Of a DNA stretch of 19,567 nucleotides, positions 8,152-15,903 are shown in pieces. The position numbers and the translations under genes were made by a program. The number at the start of each line of letters is the position of its first letter. Position 1 is the first letter of the stretch. Location: assembly GCA_002315195.1 (NCBI GenBank), contig DCGD01000009.1:1-19567 (forward strand), in the 5' to 3' direction. The notes under the pieces were generated by a model that searched no databases, had not been told where the DNA came from, and saw nothing but the letters and a program-made list of their open reading frames with translations. The DNA comes from Prevotellaceae bacterium UBA1787 (lineage in GTDB: Bacteria > Bacteroidota > Bacteroidia > Bacteroidales > Bacteroidaceae).

Positions 8152-8448
8152 GCAACAATATCTAAAATATCTAACCACTGTGTGACATTCTGTCAAAAAT
8201 GCGCTCAAATGTGTACATCAGTTAAGCCCACACGCAGATTTTCCTTCAAAATATTATCTGGTAAGTAGTGATTAAGTAATATGTAAAAAATAACTTATTA
8301 CAATTTTAATCTATGCGTATTAGATGATACATGGTTAAACTCTCCTTTTAAATATGTATGGCTACTTATGGCAACCAATTGAAATTTGGGTTAACTCTTT
8401 GTTTTTAGGTAAAGGTATCTTGGAAACAAATCCTTTTTGGACATTCGT

Positions 8449-8479
8449 TTTGATAAATTTAAAACTATGCTTACCTTTG
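8449..8479 (+). promoter_or_regulatory. Bacteroidetes-type promoter of the arn-like operon
   Basis: A -33 TTTG at 8449-8452 and a -7 TACCTTTG at 8472-8479 are separated by 19 bases, matching the Bacteroidetes primary-sigma consensus. Transcription would start around 8485, giving a leader of roughly 20 bases before the first ATG at 8504. It is the only good promoter seen upstream of the five-gene run. Confidence 0.68.
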
Positions 8480-8503
8480 TATAATTTTTGAGAAAATGTA
8501 AAA

Positions 8504-9535
8504 ATGATGGATGCAAGCATAACTGAAAAAAAGATACTTGTCATTGGCGCCAATGGGTTTATCGGCAATGCATTGTCACGCAGGTTGCTGAGTTACCCTC
8601 AATACAAGGTGTATGGTGTTGATCTCTATTCCTCCAACATAGAGGACTTAATGGACAACCCGAATTTTCATTTTCAGATAGCGGACATTCGAAAAGACAG
8701 AAATGCAATAGATCACCTGATTGCTCTGTGCGATGTGGTTCTGCCATTGGTCGCCATTCCCACCCCCAATGCTTACATCAACAATCCAATGGAAGTATTC
8801 GAATTGGATTTTGAGGAAAATTTCCGCATTCTTCGTATTGTTGCCAAAGAAAACAAACGGATTATCTTTCCATCCACAAGTGAAGTATATGGCATGTGCC
8901 CCGATGAGTTCTTTGACGAAGACAATTCCACCTTGGTTTTAGGCCCTATCCATAACCAACGCTGGATTTATGCCTGCTCTAAGCAGATGTTGGATAGAAT
9001 CATTTGGGCAATGGGCGAAAAGGGGCTTCAGTTCACCCTTTTCCGACCATTCAACTGGATTGGACCGCGACTGGACAGCCTTCAAGGTGCAAAAAAGCGG
9101 AACGCACGGGTTCTCACCCAAATGATATTTTCACTCACGGAAGGTTCACCCATCTATTTGGTGGACGGCGGCAGACAAAAACGCTGTTTCCTGAACATCG
9201 ACGATGGGATTGAATGTTTGGTACGCATCATTGAAAACAAGGACAACCTGTGCAATAGGCGTATCATCAACATTGGCAATCCAAACAACGAAATCAGCAT
9301 CCGCCAGTTAGCGGAAATGTTGATTTCATGTTACGAGAAACATCCGTTGTCCCATCGCTATCCTGCCCCGGCAGGCATCAAGGAAATTCAGTCTGACCAT
9401 TTCTATGGGAAAGGCTACCAGGATTGCCTGCATAGGAAGCCTAACATTCAAACGGCTTGGGAAACATGCGGTTGGACTCCCAAAATCGGTGTAGAAGAGA
9501 CCATCAACAAGACTTTGGACTATTTTCTGAAATGA
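8504..9535 (+). CDS. arnA: ArnA C-terminal-type UDP-glucuronate oxidase/decarboxylase (stand-alone)
   Basis: A 343-residue NAD-dependent short-chain dehydrogenase that matches the C-terminal dehydrogenase half of E. coli ArnA along its whole length, by recall of that sequence. It should oxidise and decarboxylate UDP-glucuronate to UDP-4-keto-arabinose. The NAD loop is G15-ANG-FIG21. The catalytic set is retained: S126/E127 in PSTSEVYGMC, Y156-x3-K160 (WIYACSKQ), N184 in FRPFNWIGPRL, and R311 in HRKPNI, the counterpart of E. coli R619. Long identical stretches include CDVVLPLVAI and FELDFEEN. It is the first gene of the run; the formyltransferase half is a separate gene 2.8 kb downstream. A UDP-xylose synthase is less likely because of the ArnA-specific SEVYGMC and HRKP regions. 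Confidence 0.93.
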   Translation: MMDASITEKKILVIGANGFIGNALSRRLLSYPQYKVYGVDLYSSNIEDLMDNPNFHFQIADIRKDRNAIDHLIALCDVVLPLVAIPTPNAYINNPMEVFELDFEENFRILRIVAKENKRIIFPSTSEVYGMCPDEFFDEDNSTLVLGPIHNQRWIYACSKQMLDRIIWAMGEKGLQFTLFRPFNWIGPRLDSLQGAKKRNARVLTQMIFSLTEGSPIYLVDGGRQKRCFLNIDDGIECLVRIIENKDNLCNRRIINIGNPNNEISIRQLAEMLISCYEKHPLSHRYPAPAGIKEIQSDHFYGKGYQDCLHRKPNIQTAWETCGWTPKIGVEETINKTLDYFLK

Positions 9536-9669
9536 GTTGCATAAAATTGATTCAAAAATGTATGATGTTAATAATACTTCATTGAATGTTGATGAGTTTA
9601 CAAAACATCCAACGCAAATTGTCAATCTTTTCAAGTGACCCCAACATGATACTTATCCACCCATAACCA

Positions 9670-11682
9670 ATGCTGATAATATTTTTCTACATCATATTTT
9701 TCTACTTGCTGGGAGCGGCTTCTCTGCCGAAAGAACTCGTTCTTGCCAACAAAAAAAACAGGATTGTGGCAGAATTGTTAGCGACATTGTTAGGCATGAC
9801 AATATGGATGACCTTGTCCGTAGGACTTGGAAGAGTGTGTTCGTTTACATCCACCTACTTGTTGGTACTGCTTACAATAATTGTTATTTTCATCATCATA
9901 CGAAGAAAATATCTATTCCTGCCGCGTATGCGGGAAAGCCAAATCATTCTGCTTGTGGCTTTTCTAGCAGGTTGTTTTGTCACATGGCACACTTACCCCT
10001 TGGAAAAAGATGGGATGCTGCTCTTCAACCAAGCCTCCTACGACTACACGCGCAGCGCCATCATACGTTCCATTGCAACGTTCGGATTGCCACCTCGCAA
10101 TCCCTGGCTGGCAGAAAATGGCATTTCCGAAATATTGGTTTACTATTACGGATGGTATGCATTGGCCGCCCAGATTCCCTTGCTTACAAACATGCATTCA
10201 CTGGCGTCAGAATGTTTCATGGCAGGCGTTTCGACTTTCGCCGTATTGTCATGGATCGCCGCAATAACCATTGAATGTGACCATAGAGATAGAAGAAGCG
10301 TTTGGCTGTTCCTATTCTTTCTCATCTTCTTTACCGGCATATTGTATCAACCAGACAACGAGTGGTTCAAGCATTCTTTCGTAAATCGTCTTTTGCCTGA
10401 TGAAACAGCGGGGTTTTGGCCCATCAGCTGCAACCTCATCATTTCACCCCACCACTCTTTTGCCGGCGCAACCATCATAATGCTGAATTTCTTTCATCGC
10501 AAGATGTTCCGAACCAATCAACTCAAGTTGCGCATCCACCTCTCCATTTTGATAGGCATGATTCTTGTTGCCGCCGTTTTCTCTTCCGTCTATGCCGGAG
10601 CCATTGCCATCGTGTTCATCATCTTGACCATGCTGATACTGAGGCATACCAATGTACATGTACGCATCATGCTGCGAAAGAATCTGCTCATCCAACCCAT
10701 CTTCATAATCATTTCAGGAGCGTTTACGTTCTTCTTCATTTTCAAATATTTGCTCGCCTATCCTTCCGAAGATTTCCCGCTTGCTTTTGGCATCCCGACG
10801 GGCTTTGACGGAACGGGCATCGTGGATTGGATAACATCGCTCACCAAATTTTACTTTGTGTATCTGCCCTTGCGGCTGGGTTGGATATACATCATTGGCA
10901 TGGCGATAATACTCATACCCTGCCTACTCAAGGACGTAGCCTTCATAGGTGGAACGCGATATTTCATTCTACTCTGTTTTGCCGCCATAGGAATGGTACA
11001 CAGTTCATATTATAGCAATGATTTCGGTTGGCGTCTCATCACGGCCGCCACTTATTATCTCGCTGTGTTCACGGCCATCTGGCTTTCGCGTTTCTTTGAC
11101 AACTATGTCCTTTCAAAATCCAAAAGAAAAAAAATTGTGGGATATGGTGTGGTAGTTTTAATGCTGTTGTCATGTTCGTGCATGTGGAACAACAGAACCT
11201 CCGGAATTTTGCGCTTGGACAATCAGCGGGAAATGTCAAGAAACGTAAAGGCGGCCGTACCGGCTTGGGAGACAGTAAGGAAACATACGGAATTGAACGA
11301 TATGGTTTTGAGTAATCCCGAAGGTGGTGTCAGCTCCGCCGGTATCAAGTGGTTCGGCAAATATACCACCAATATTTTCTTTTCGTTCTTTGCCGATCGT
11401 CCCACACCCATCGGCGACATGATATTTTCAAAATGCTATTCTGAATTTTATCCTGAAGAAAAACTCAGGAACACTTTTCTTCACGTCAAGTACATCTTCA
11501 ACAACGCAGCTGATTTGGAGGACATCAATTACCTTGCCGATGATTTGAAAGTTAAGGCCATCGTCGTTACACAGTGGGACAAACTTTGGAAATACTGCAA
11601 CATCTTGTGCGACAAGTATGACATGATAGAAGAAACAGACAGTTACAAAGTATTTATACAGAAAGAGAATGATGAAATCTGA
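9670..11682 (+). CDS. Large polytopic membrane protein, GT-C-like glycosyltransferase candidate
   Basis: A 670-residue inner-membrane protein with about 11-13 hydrophobic segments and a soluble C-terminal part of about 150 residues (520-670). After the third helix, the first large periplasmic loop holds acidic residues (D114, D125) followed by YTRSAIIRSIATFGLPPRNP and YYYGWYALAAQIP. A second loop contains SPHHSFAG (259-266). This arrangement resembles lipid-phosphosugar-dependent GT-C transferases, which use an acidic residue in the first loop. I cannot name the family. It is embedded in the arn-like run, 134 bases after the dehydrogenase gene, and overlaps the ArnC-like gene by 14 bases. The simplest hypothesis is that it moves the Und-P-linked sugar to its acceptor, in place of ArnT; a flippase role cannot be excluded. 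Confidence 0.8.
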   Translation: MLIIFFYIIFFYLLGAASLPKELVLANKKNRIVAELLATLLGMTIWMTLSVGLGRVCSFTSTYLLVLLTIIVIFIIIRRKYLFLPRMRESQIILLVAFLAGCFVTWHTYPLEKDGMLLFNQASYDYTRSAIIRSIATFGLPPRNPWLAENGISEILVYYYGWYALAAQIPLLTNMHSLASECFMAGVSTFAVLSWIAAITIECDHRDRRSVWLFLFFLIFFTGILYQPDNEWFKHSFVNRLLPDETAGFWPISCNLIISPHHSFAGATIIMLNFFHRKMFRTNQLKLRIHLSILIGMILVAAVFSSVYAGAIAIVFIILTMLILRHTNVHVRIMLRKNLLIQPIFIIISGAFTFFFIFKYLLAYPSEDFPLAFGIPTGFDGTGIVDWITSLTKFYFVYLPLRLGWIYIIGMAIILIPCLLKDVAFIGGTRYFILLCFAAIGMVHSSYYSNDFGWRLITAATYYLAVFTAIWLSRFFDNYVLSKSKRKKIVGYGVVVLMLLSCSCMWNNRTSGILRLDNQREMSRNVKAAVPAWETVRKHTELNDMVLSNPEGGVSSAGIKWFGKYTTNIFFSFFADRPTPIGDMIFSKCYSEFYPEEKLRNTFLHVKYIFNNAADLEDINYLADDLKVKAIVVTQWDKLWKYCNILCDKYDMIEETDSYKVFIQKENDEI

Positions 11683-12370
11683 ATTATCCATAATAATTCC
11701 TATTTGGAATGAGAAAGAAAACCTTCCTGAACTTATCCGCAGGTTGCATAGGGTAAGCGGTTCGCTGAACATGGACCATGAAATCATTCTTGTTGATGAT
11801 GGGTCGCAGGATGGTTCCCCGGAACTTATTCATGAGGCATGTGAACAATATGGGAATATATTCAAGGGTGTGTTTCTGACGAGCAACATGGGACAGCACC
11901 CCGCCATTATTCGGGGCATGGAACAAAGTATTGGTAAATATGTCATCACTTTGGATGCCGACCTTCAGAATCCTCCAGAGGAAATACCTCACGTTCTTGA
12001 ACAGTTGCAAGCAGGACACGATGTAGTAGGTACCATCCGCCGAAACCGACAAGACAATCTGTTTCGCCGTTGGGCGTCCAACACCGTTAACAGATTTGTA
12101 AAAAACATGACCGGAAGATGGGAAATGAACGATTATGGATGTATGCTGAGAGGTTATGAACGACGCATCGTCAATGACATCCTTTCATCTCCACTTAGGG
12201 AAAGGTTTATTCCTCTCCTGGCAATGTCGTTTTCAAAGAATCCAACTGAAATACTCGTAAACCATGCTCCAAGGACCGCCGGAGACTCAAAATATGGATT
12301 TTGGGATTTGGTCAAACTTTGCAGTAATTTAATGGCGGTAGGACGCGAAATAAAAAAACATACATCATGA
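11669..12370 (+). CDS. arnC: ArnC-like undecaprenyl-phosphate formamido-arabinose transferase, lacking the C-terminal membrane helices
   Basis: A 233-residue family 2 glycosyltransferase. It should transfer 4-deoxy-4-formamido-L-arabinose from UDP to undecaprenyl phosphate. The GT-A signature is clear: IIPIWNEKENLPELIRR (residues 9-25), DDGSQDGS (43-50), D96-x-D98 in TLDADLQNPPEE, and the ArnC-type VVGTIRRNRQDNLFRRWAS and NDYGCMLRGY. By recall, all of these align closely with E. coli ArnC. The protein stops at about residue 233, whereas ArnC continues for about 90 residues with two transmembrane helices. The end looks genuine, because the stop overlaps the next start as ATGA. It may depend on the preceding membrane protein for membrane location. 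The start at 11669 (or 11672) lies inside the previous gene, suggesting translational coupling. Confidence 0.87.
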   Translation: MMKSELSIIIPIWNEKENLPELIRRLHRVSGSLNMDHEIILVDDGSQDGSPELIHEACEQYGNIFKGVFLTSNMGQHPAIIRGMEQSIGKYVITLDADLQNPPEEIPHVLEQLQAGHDVVGTIRRNRQDNLFRRWASNTVNRFVKNMTGRWEMNDYGCMLRGYERRIVNDILSSPLRERFIPLLAMSFSKNPTEILVNHAPRTAGDSKYGFWDLVKLCSNLMAVGREIKKHTS

Positions 12371-13284
12371 AGACAATCGTATTGGCTTATCACAACATTG
12401 GCTGTGTGGGCATTAGGGCACTTTTGGACAACGGCTTTGAGATTGCGGCCGTATTCACTTACGAAGACGATCCCGAAGAGAACATTTGGTTTGAATCGGT
12501 TGTGCAGTTGTGCAAGGAGAAATCCCTACCCTATTATTTTGCCAAGGACATTAATGCTCCTCAATGGGTAAACTTCATCAAAACCATTGCGCCGGACATC
12601 GTCTTCTCGTTCTACTACAGAGACATGGTTGGAAAAGAGATTCTATCACTGCCCCCCTTGGGTTGCCTGAACCTTCATGGGTCGTTCCTGCCCAAATACC
12701 GAGGAAGATGCCCCATCAACTGGGCCGTTATCCAAGGCGAAACAGAAACCGGCGTTACCCTTCATCTCATGACTCCCAAACCCGATGCAGGCGACATCGT
12801 CGCCCAACACCGCATCCCCATCTTACCCGATGATACAGCGAAAGACATACACTTGAAAGCTGCGAAAGCATCGGAACTGATGCTCACTGACATATTGCCG
12901 GTCATTCTGAGAGGTTGCTTTCCGAGAATGAAACAAGACGATGCTTTGGCTACCTATTTCCACGGCAGAAAACCTAACGATGGCAGGATTGACTGGAACT
13001 TGCCCGCACAAACCATCTTCAACCTTATCAGAGGCGTTACCTACCCCTACCCCGGCGCCTTTTCCTTTCTCAATGGAAAAAAACTGACAGTATGGTGGGC
13101 GCATCCTCTCCAAAAAACATGTTCAAACGCCCCGGGAACCTTAGTTTCTGTCAATCCTTTGCTGGTGGCTTGCGGAGAGGGATGTATGTGCATTGAAAGT
13201 TGCCAGTTGGAATCGGGGGATGTTATCCCGGGCTTTGAACTGCCTCAGCGAACTGACATTCGCGAAGGTGACGTCTTGGAATAA
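12367..13284 (+). CDS. arnA: ArnA N-terminal-type UDP-Ara4N formyltransferase (stand-alone)
   Basis: A 305-residue 10-formyl-tetrahydrofolate-dependent formyltransferase equivalent to the N-terminal half of E. coli ArnA; it should convert UDP-Ara4N to UDP-Ara4FN. The catalytic triad is at the same residue numbers as in E. coli: N102 and H104 in CLNLHGSFLPKYRGR, and D140 in KPDAGDIVAQ. MKTIVLAYHNIGCVGIRALL matches the ArnA N-terminus closely, and VFSFYYRDM and GETETGVTLH are shared. A C-terminal formyltransferase domain (about 205-300) contains RGVTYPYPGAFSF and PLLVACGEG, also ArnA-like. It overlaps the ArnC-like stop by ATGA, and the deformylase gene begins 12 bases later. In E. coli this domain is fused to the dehydrogenase. 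Confidence 0.92.
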   Translation: MKTIVLAYHNIGCVGIRALLDNGFEIAAVFTYEDDPEENIWFESVVQLCKEKSLPYYFAKDINAPQWVNFIKTIAPDIVFSFYYRDMVGKEILSLPPLGCLNLHGSFLPKYRGRCPINWAVIQGETETGVTLHLMTPKPDAGDIVAQHRIPILPDDTAKDIHLKAAKASELMLTDILPVILRGCFPRMKQDDALATYFHGRKPNDGRIDWNLPAQTIFNLIRGVTYPYPGAFSFLNGKKLTVWWAHPLQKTCSNAPGTLVSVNPLLVACGEGCMCIESCQLESGDVIPGFELPQRTDIREGDVLE

Positions 13285-13296
13285 ATAAACAGGGAA

Positions 13297-14190
13297 ATGA
13301 AAATAGGCATAAGGGTGGATGTCGATACGTTCAAGGGAATGCGGAAAGGTGTTCCCTGCATCCTGGATATTTTATCACGCAACAACATACAAGCCACGTT
13401 TTTCTTTTCCATGGGGCCGGACAATATGGGTAGAAACATTTGGCGTCTGCTGCGTCCCGCATTTCTGTGGAAAATGCTGCGCACGAACGCACCCGATCTC
13501 TATGGATGGGACATTTTGTTGGCGGGAACACTATGGCCGGGAAAATTGATAGGAAAGAACAATGCGGAAATCATCAAAAGATGCGCCCGCGGAGGACACG
13601 AAATCGGTGTGCATTGCTGGAACCATTACCAATGCCAAAATTTTGGTGCCAATTTGTCGGAAGAAACCTTTCGCACGCTGTTTTCAAAGGCTTTTTCTAC
13701 GCTTGCCGACATTATAGGGAAACTTCCCGTTTGTTCGGGAGTACCGGCATGGAGATGTACTGACAATATGCTGAAGGTCAAGGAATCCTTCCATTTCCGC
13801 TACAACAGCGACTGCCACGGAACCAATATTTTCAAGCCCATCGTCAATGGAGAGGCACTATCCACACCACAGATACCGCTAACACTGCCTACCTTCGATG
13901 AACTGATAGGTCGCAAGGGTGTCACCATCCAAAATTACAATGAAACCTTGCTGTCCTTGCTTCAACCTAACGCTTTGAACGTGCTTGCCGTCCATGCTGA
14001 AGTTGAGGGAGGCATTTATGCCGCACTGTTTGATGCTTTTGTGAAAATTGCTCTTGAAAGAGGTTTTGAACTTGTTCCTTTGGGGAAACTGCTACCAATA
14101 GACCTTTCCCACATTGCCGCCTCACCCATTGTCCGTAAATCCGTTGAAGGCCGAGAAGGCTGGGGAAGTTGGCAGGAGAAAATATATTAG
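13297..14190 (+). CDS. arnD: ArnD-like 4-deoxy-4-formamido-L-arabinose-phosphoundecaprenol deformylase
   Basis: A 297-residue polysaccharide-deacetylase-family (NodB) enzyme that should remove the formyl group from Und-P-Ara4FN after ArnC-type transfer. Metal and catalytic residues sit in GIRVDVDTF (D8, D10), H101/H106/H110 (GGHEIGVHCWNH), and the C-terminal H233-A-E235 of AVHAEVEGG. FFSMGPDNMGRNIWRLL, LYGWDILLAGTLWPG, FHFRYNSDCHG and GREGW are close to E. coli ArnD. There is no obvious signal peptide or N-terminal helix, so the protein may work at the cytoplasmic membrane face. It is the last gene of the operon and is followed by two tandem hairpins. Its presence makes a real Ara4N-type product more likely than an unrelated formamido sugar. 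Confidence 0.93.
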   Translation: MKIGIRVDVDTFKGMRKGVPCILDILSRNNIQATFFFSMGPDNMGRNIWRLLRPAFLWKMLRTNAPDLYGWDILLAGTLWPGKLIGKNNAEIIKRCARGGHEIGVHCWNHYQCQNFGANLSEETFRTLFSKAFSTLADIIGKLPVCSGVPAWRCTDNMLKVKESFHFRYNSDCHGTNIFKPIVNGEALSTPQIPLTLPTFDELIGRKGVTIQNYNETLLSLLQPNALNVLAVHAEVEGGIYAALFDAFVKIALERGFELVPLGKLLPIDLSHIAASPIVRKSVEGREGWGSWQEKIY

Positions 14191-14206
14191 ATTTGGCTTG
14201 CCTGAC

Positions 14207-14251
14207 TTTGGCGTTGGCTCAAAAGTTCTGATAACTTTAGCCAACGCTAAA
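14207..14251. repeat. First of two tandem hairpins after the arn-like operon
   Basis: The outer arms gcgttggct (14211-14219) and agccaacgc (14239-14247) pair perfectly. The inner arms aaagtt (14222-14227) and aacttt (14233-14238) pair around the loop ctgat, with a two-base bulge. Flanking ttt and aaa extend it imperfectly. It begins 17 bases after the arnD stop and has no T-tract, so it is more likely a 3'-end stabiliser or a companion to the next hairpin than a terminator by itself. Confidence 0.55.
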
Positions 14252-14277
14252 AGCCAACTACAATCTATAGCATAAAA

Positions 14278-14330
14278 TCGGCAAGACCGCTTTTCATTGT
14301 CTCTGAAAATTCGGTCTTGCCGACTTTTTT
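14278..14330. terminator. Strong intrinsic terminator between arnD and the pyrophosphatase-like gene
   Basis: A perfect 12-bp stem (tcggcaagaccg at 14278-14289, cggtcttgccga at 14312-14323) continues into an inner stem, ttttca / tgaaaa, and is followed by ctttttt (14324-14330). This is a textbook intrinsic terminator for the rightward arn-like operon. On the other strand it is followed by attttatgc, so it may also end the leftward transcript of the convergent gene that stops at 14368. Confidence 0.85.
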
Positions 14331-14367
14331 CATTTGCGTACTTTCTCCCATGTACGCAATTGAAGAA

Positions 14368-15489
14368 TTATTTCAATGATTTCAAAACCTCCGTAATGGC
14401 TGGCATCAAATCCGTCTTGCGCGACAACTTGACTTTTGAATATACCCAACTTTCACCAACGGAAGGACCGTATATGGCCTCCGCCACAATCTTTGCACCA
14501 TCCCCGTGGTATATCACATACGAGCCGGCGTCTATATACCTTTCTACACTGGTTGGGTCGGTATTTGGAATATGACGGTCAACCTTGGCAAACATCATTC
14601 TGTATTCTTTCTCCGCCATCAAGTCTTTGGCGACATTATGCATTCTAATGAGAAAATTGTCCATCGTCGCATCATCGTACCAATCCAGTGAAGCCACACC
14701 CATTTGTTTGCCTTCAATGTTGTAATCCTTGTAATCAGAAAGGAATATTTCCCTGTCGGTCATGCCATAGTAACTGTTACCGGCTTCAACCATTTGTCGA
14801 TTGATGGAATCCAAGGCTACACTATCGAGTTTTAATTGCATGGCGAGATTTCTCAACGCCACACTGTCTATGTCCGTGTGTGTTTTTGACAGGTTTCTTG
14901 TATCGGAGAGTATTCCCGACAAAAGTACTTTTGCCACATCGTCGGTAATCTTGACATTCAGGTCCTGATAGGAGGTATAGACAATAGAACAAGTGGATCC
15001 TATCGGCAACACTTTGCAATACAACGGTTTGCTGGAACAGACATCACCCAAGCTGTGATGGTCTATGATTTGAATGACCTGCGCCATGTTCATGCCTTTC
15101 ACTGCTTGTGCATATTCGGAATGGTCCGTCAATATGATTCTTTGCTGTGGAACGACTGTATCCAGTTTCTGCGGAATGGTGATGCTGAAATAATCTTTCA
15201 AATACGCCATCTCCCTGTTAATATCACCAGCTATGCGGGGAGCGCACTTGTAACCGAGATTTTGCATGAGGTCGGCATAAGCGATGGCGGAACACGTGGC
15301 ATCCACATCGGGAATCAAATGTCCTACCGCATACACGGTGTCGGTTCCCCAATCCAGCGCTGAAAGTGCGGTTTTGTAATCCGCACTCTTGTTTTGAACA
15401 TAAACATACTCAACATCATCGTAGCACGATGAAAGAGAACACAAAATACCTGCCACGATGGCGGAATAGGTAAACAATTTTAATTTCAT
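14368..15489 (-). CDS. Predicted lipoprotein with a family II (DHH) inorganic pyrophosphatase-like fold
   Basis: A 373-residue DHH/DHHA2-type phosphoesterase matching manganese-dependent (family II) inorganic pyrophosphatases. The motifs are GHLIPDVDATCSAIAYA (H57, D61, D63), ILTDHSEYAQA (D122, H123), IIDHHS (D143-H145), LLSGILSDTRNL (D196), and the C-terminal SRK (356-358) that binds pyrophosphate in the PpaC family. Unlike PpaC, it has a lipoprotein signal, MKLKLFTYSAIVAGILCSLSSC (residues 1-22), followed by YDD. Acidic residues at this place resemble the Bacteroidetes surface-export signal. The ATG at 15489 fits the signal peptide; a start eight codons upstream would add charged residues before it. 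It converges on the arn-like operon. An exported enzyme cannot serve cytoplasmic pyrophosphate, so a different phosphorylated substrate is possible. Confidence 0.88.
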   Translation of the reverse strand: MKLKLFTYSAIVAGILCSLSSCYDDVEYVYVQNKSADYKTALSALDWGTDTVYAVGHLIPDVDATCSAIAYADLMQNLGYKCAPRIAGDINREMAYLKDYFSITIPQKLDTVVPQQRIILTDHSEYAQAVKGMNMAQVIQIIDHHSLGDVCSSKPLYCKVLPIGSTCSIVYTSYQDLNVKITDDVAKVLLSGILSDTRNLSKTHTDIDSVALRNLAMQLKLDSVALDSINRQMVEAGNSYYGMTDREIFLSDYKDYNIEGKQMGVASLDWYDDATMDNFLIRMHNVAKDLMAEKEYRMMFAKVDRHIPNTDPTSVERYIDAGSYVIYHGDGAKIVAEAIYGPSVGESWVYSKVKLSRKTDLMPAITEVLKSLK

Positions 15490-15572
15490 AATTAATCTTT
15501 TATATTGCTCCATTGTCGCCTTTGAGAACGTCGTGGAACTACAGTTTCAAAAACTACGCTTTATCATTTATG

Positions 15573-15604
15573 CAAAATTACGCTTTATTTTCAAATCAAA
15601 CAAT
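15573..15604 (-). promoter_or_regulatory. Candidate promoter of the pyrophosphatase-like lipoprotein gene
   Basis: Read leftward, the -7 element is TAATTTTG (15580-15573), an exact TAnnTTTG match. An ATTG at 15604-15601 stands 20 bases upstream as a weak -33. The predicted leader is about 75-80 bases. Confidence 0.42.
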
Positions 15605-15871
15605 GTAAATGAAACTATTTCACCAAAACATGGTTTAAATTGACGTATTCATGGCTCTTTTGTATGAATTTAGTCTACATAAATAAATGGACCATCGCTT
15701 TTCAGACCGCATGACGGCACGGTATGGAGGGGACGACTACGGCTGGCTCCCTTTGAACTCAAAAAACGGAGAAAGAGTCTTCTTTCATTGATTATATCCG
15801 CCATTGGTCATGCTTCATGATTACCAAACTAACTTAGTTTTGGCTGGGTGATGATAAAAAACACCTTTTGT

Positions 15872-15903
15872 TTTGTTTTGCTTTCAACTTTGCTGTATCT
15901 TTG
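15872..15903 (+). promoter_or_regulatory. Bacteroidetes-type promoter of parC
   Basis: A -33 TTTG at 15872-15875 and a -7 TATCTTTG at 15896-15903 have a spacing of 20 bases. Two further TTTG copies flank the -33. The parC ATG follows 35 bases after the -7 box. Confidence 0.65.

Larger units (their letters stand above)
8079..8503. other. Divergent intergenic region between xpt and the arn-like operon
   Basis: An AT-rich gap of 425 bases without a convincing gene. It carries the leftward xpt promoter near 8144-8151 and the rightward arn-like operon promoter at 8449-8479. A small inverted repeat (tgaca-ttc-tgtca, 8183-8195) lies near the xpt side and could be an operator, but it is short. I see no purine riboswitch core. 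About 250 bases in the middle remain unexplained. Confidence 0.55.

Noticed and set aside
9558..9638. 26-codon frame (MYDVNNTSLNVDEF...) between the dehydrogenase and the GT-C-like gene
   Set aside because: It fills the 134-base gap in a suggestive place but resembles nothing I know, including ArnB, ArnE and ArnF. Conservation in relatives would be needed to accept it.
14368..15489. Reading the DHH protein as a RecJ or NrnA-type nuclease
   Set aside because: The GH-x2-PD-x-D start and the C-terminal SRK motif are those of family II pyrophosphatases.
15824..15843. Near-palindrome ccaaactaacttagttttgg upstream of parC as a firm operator
   Set aside because: It needs a one-base bulge to pair and no regulator is known for it, so it is only mentioned under the intergenic region.
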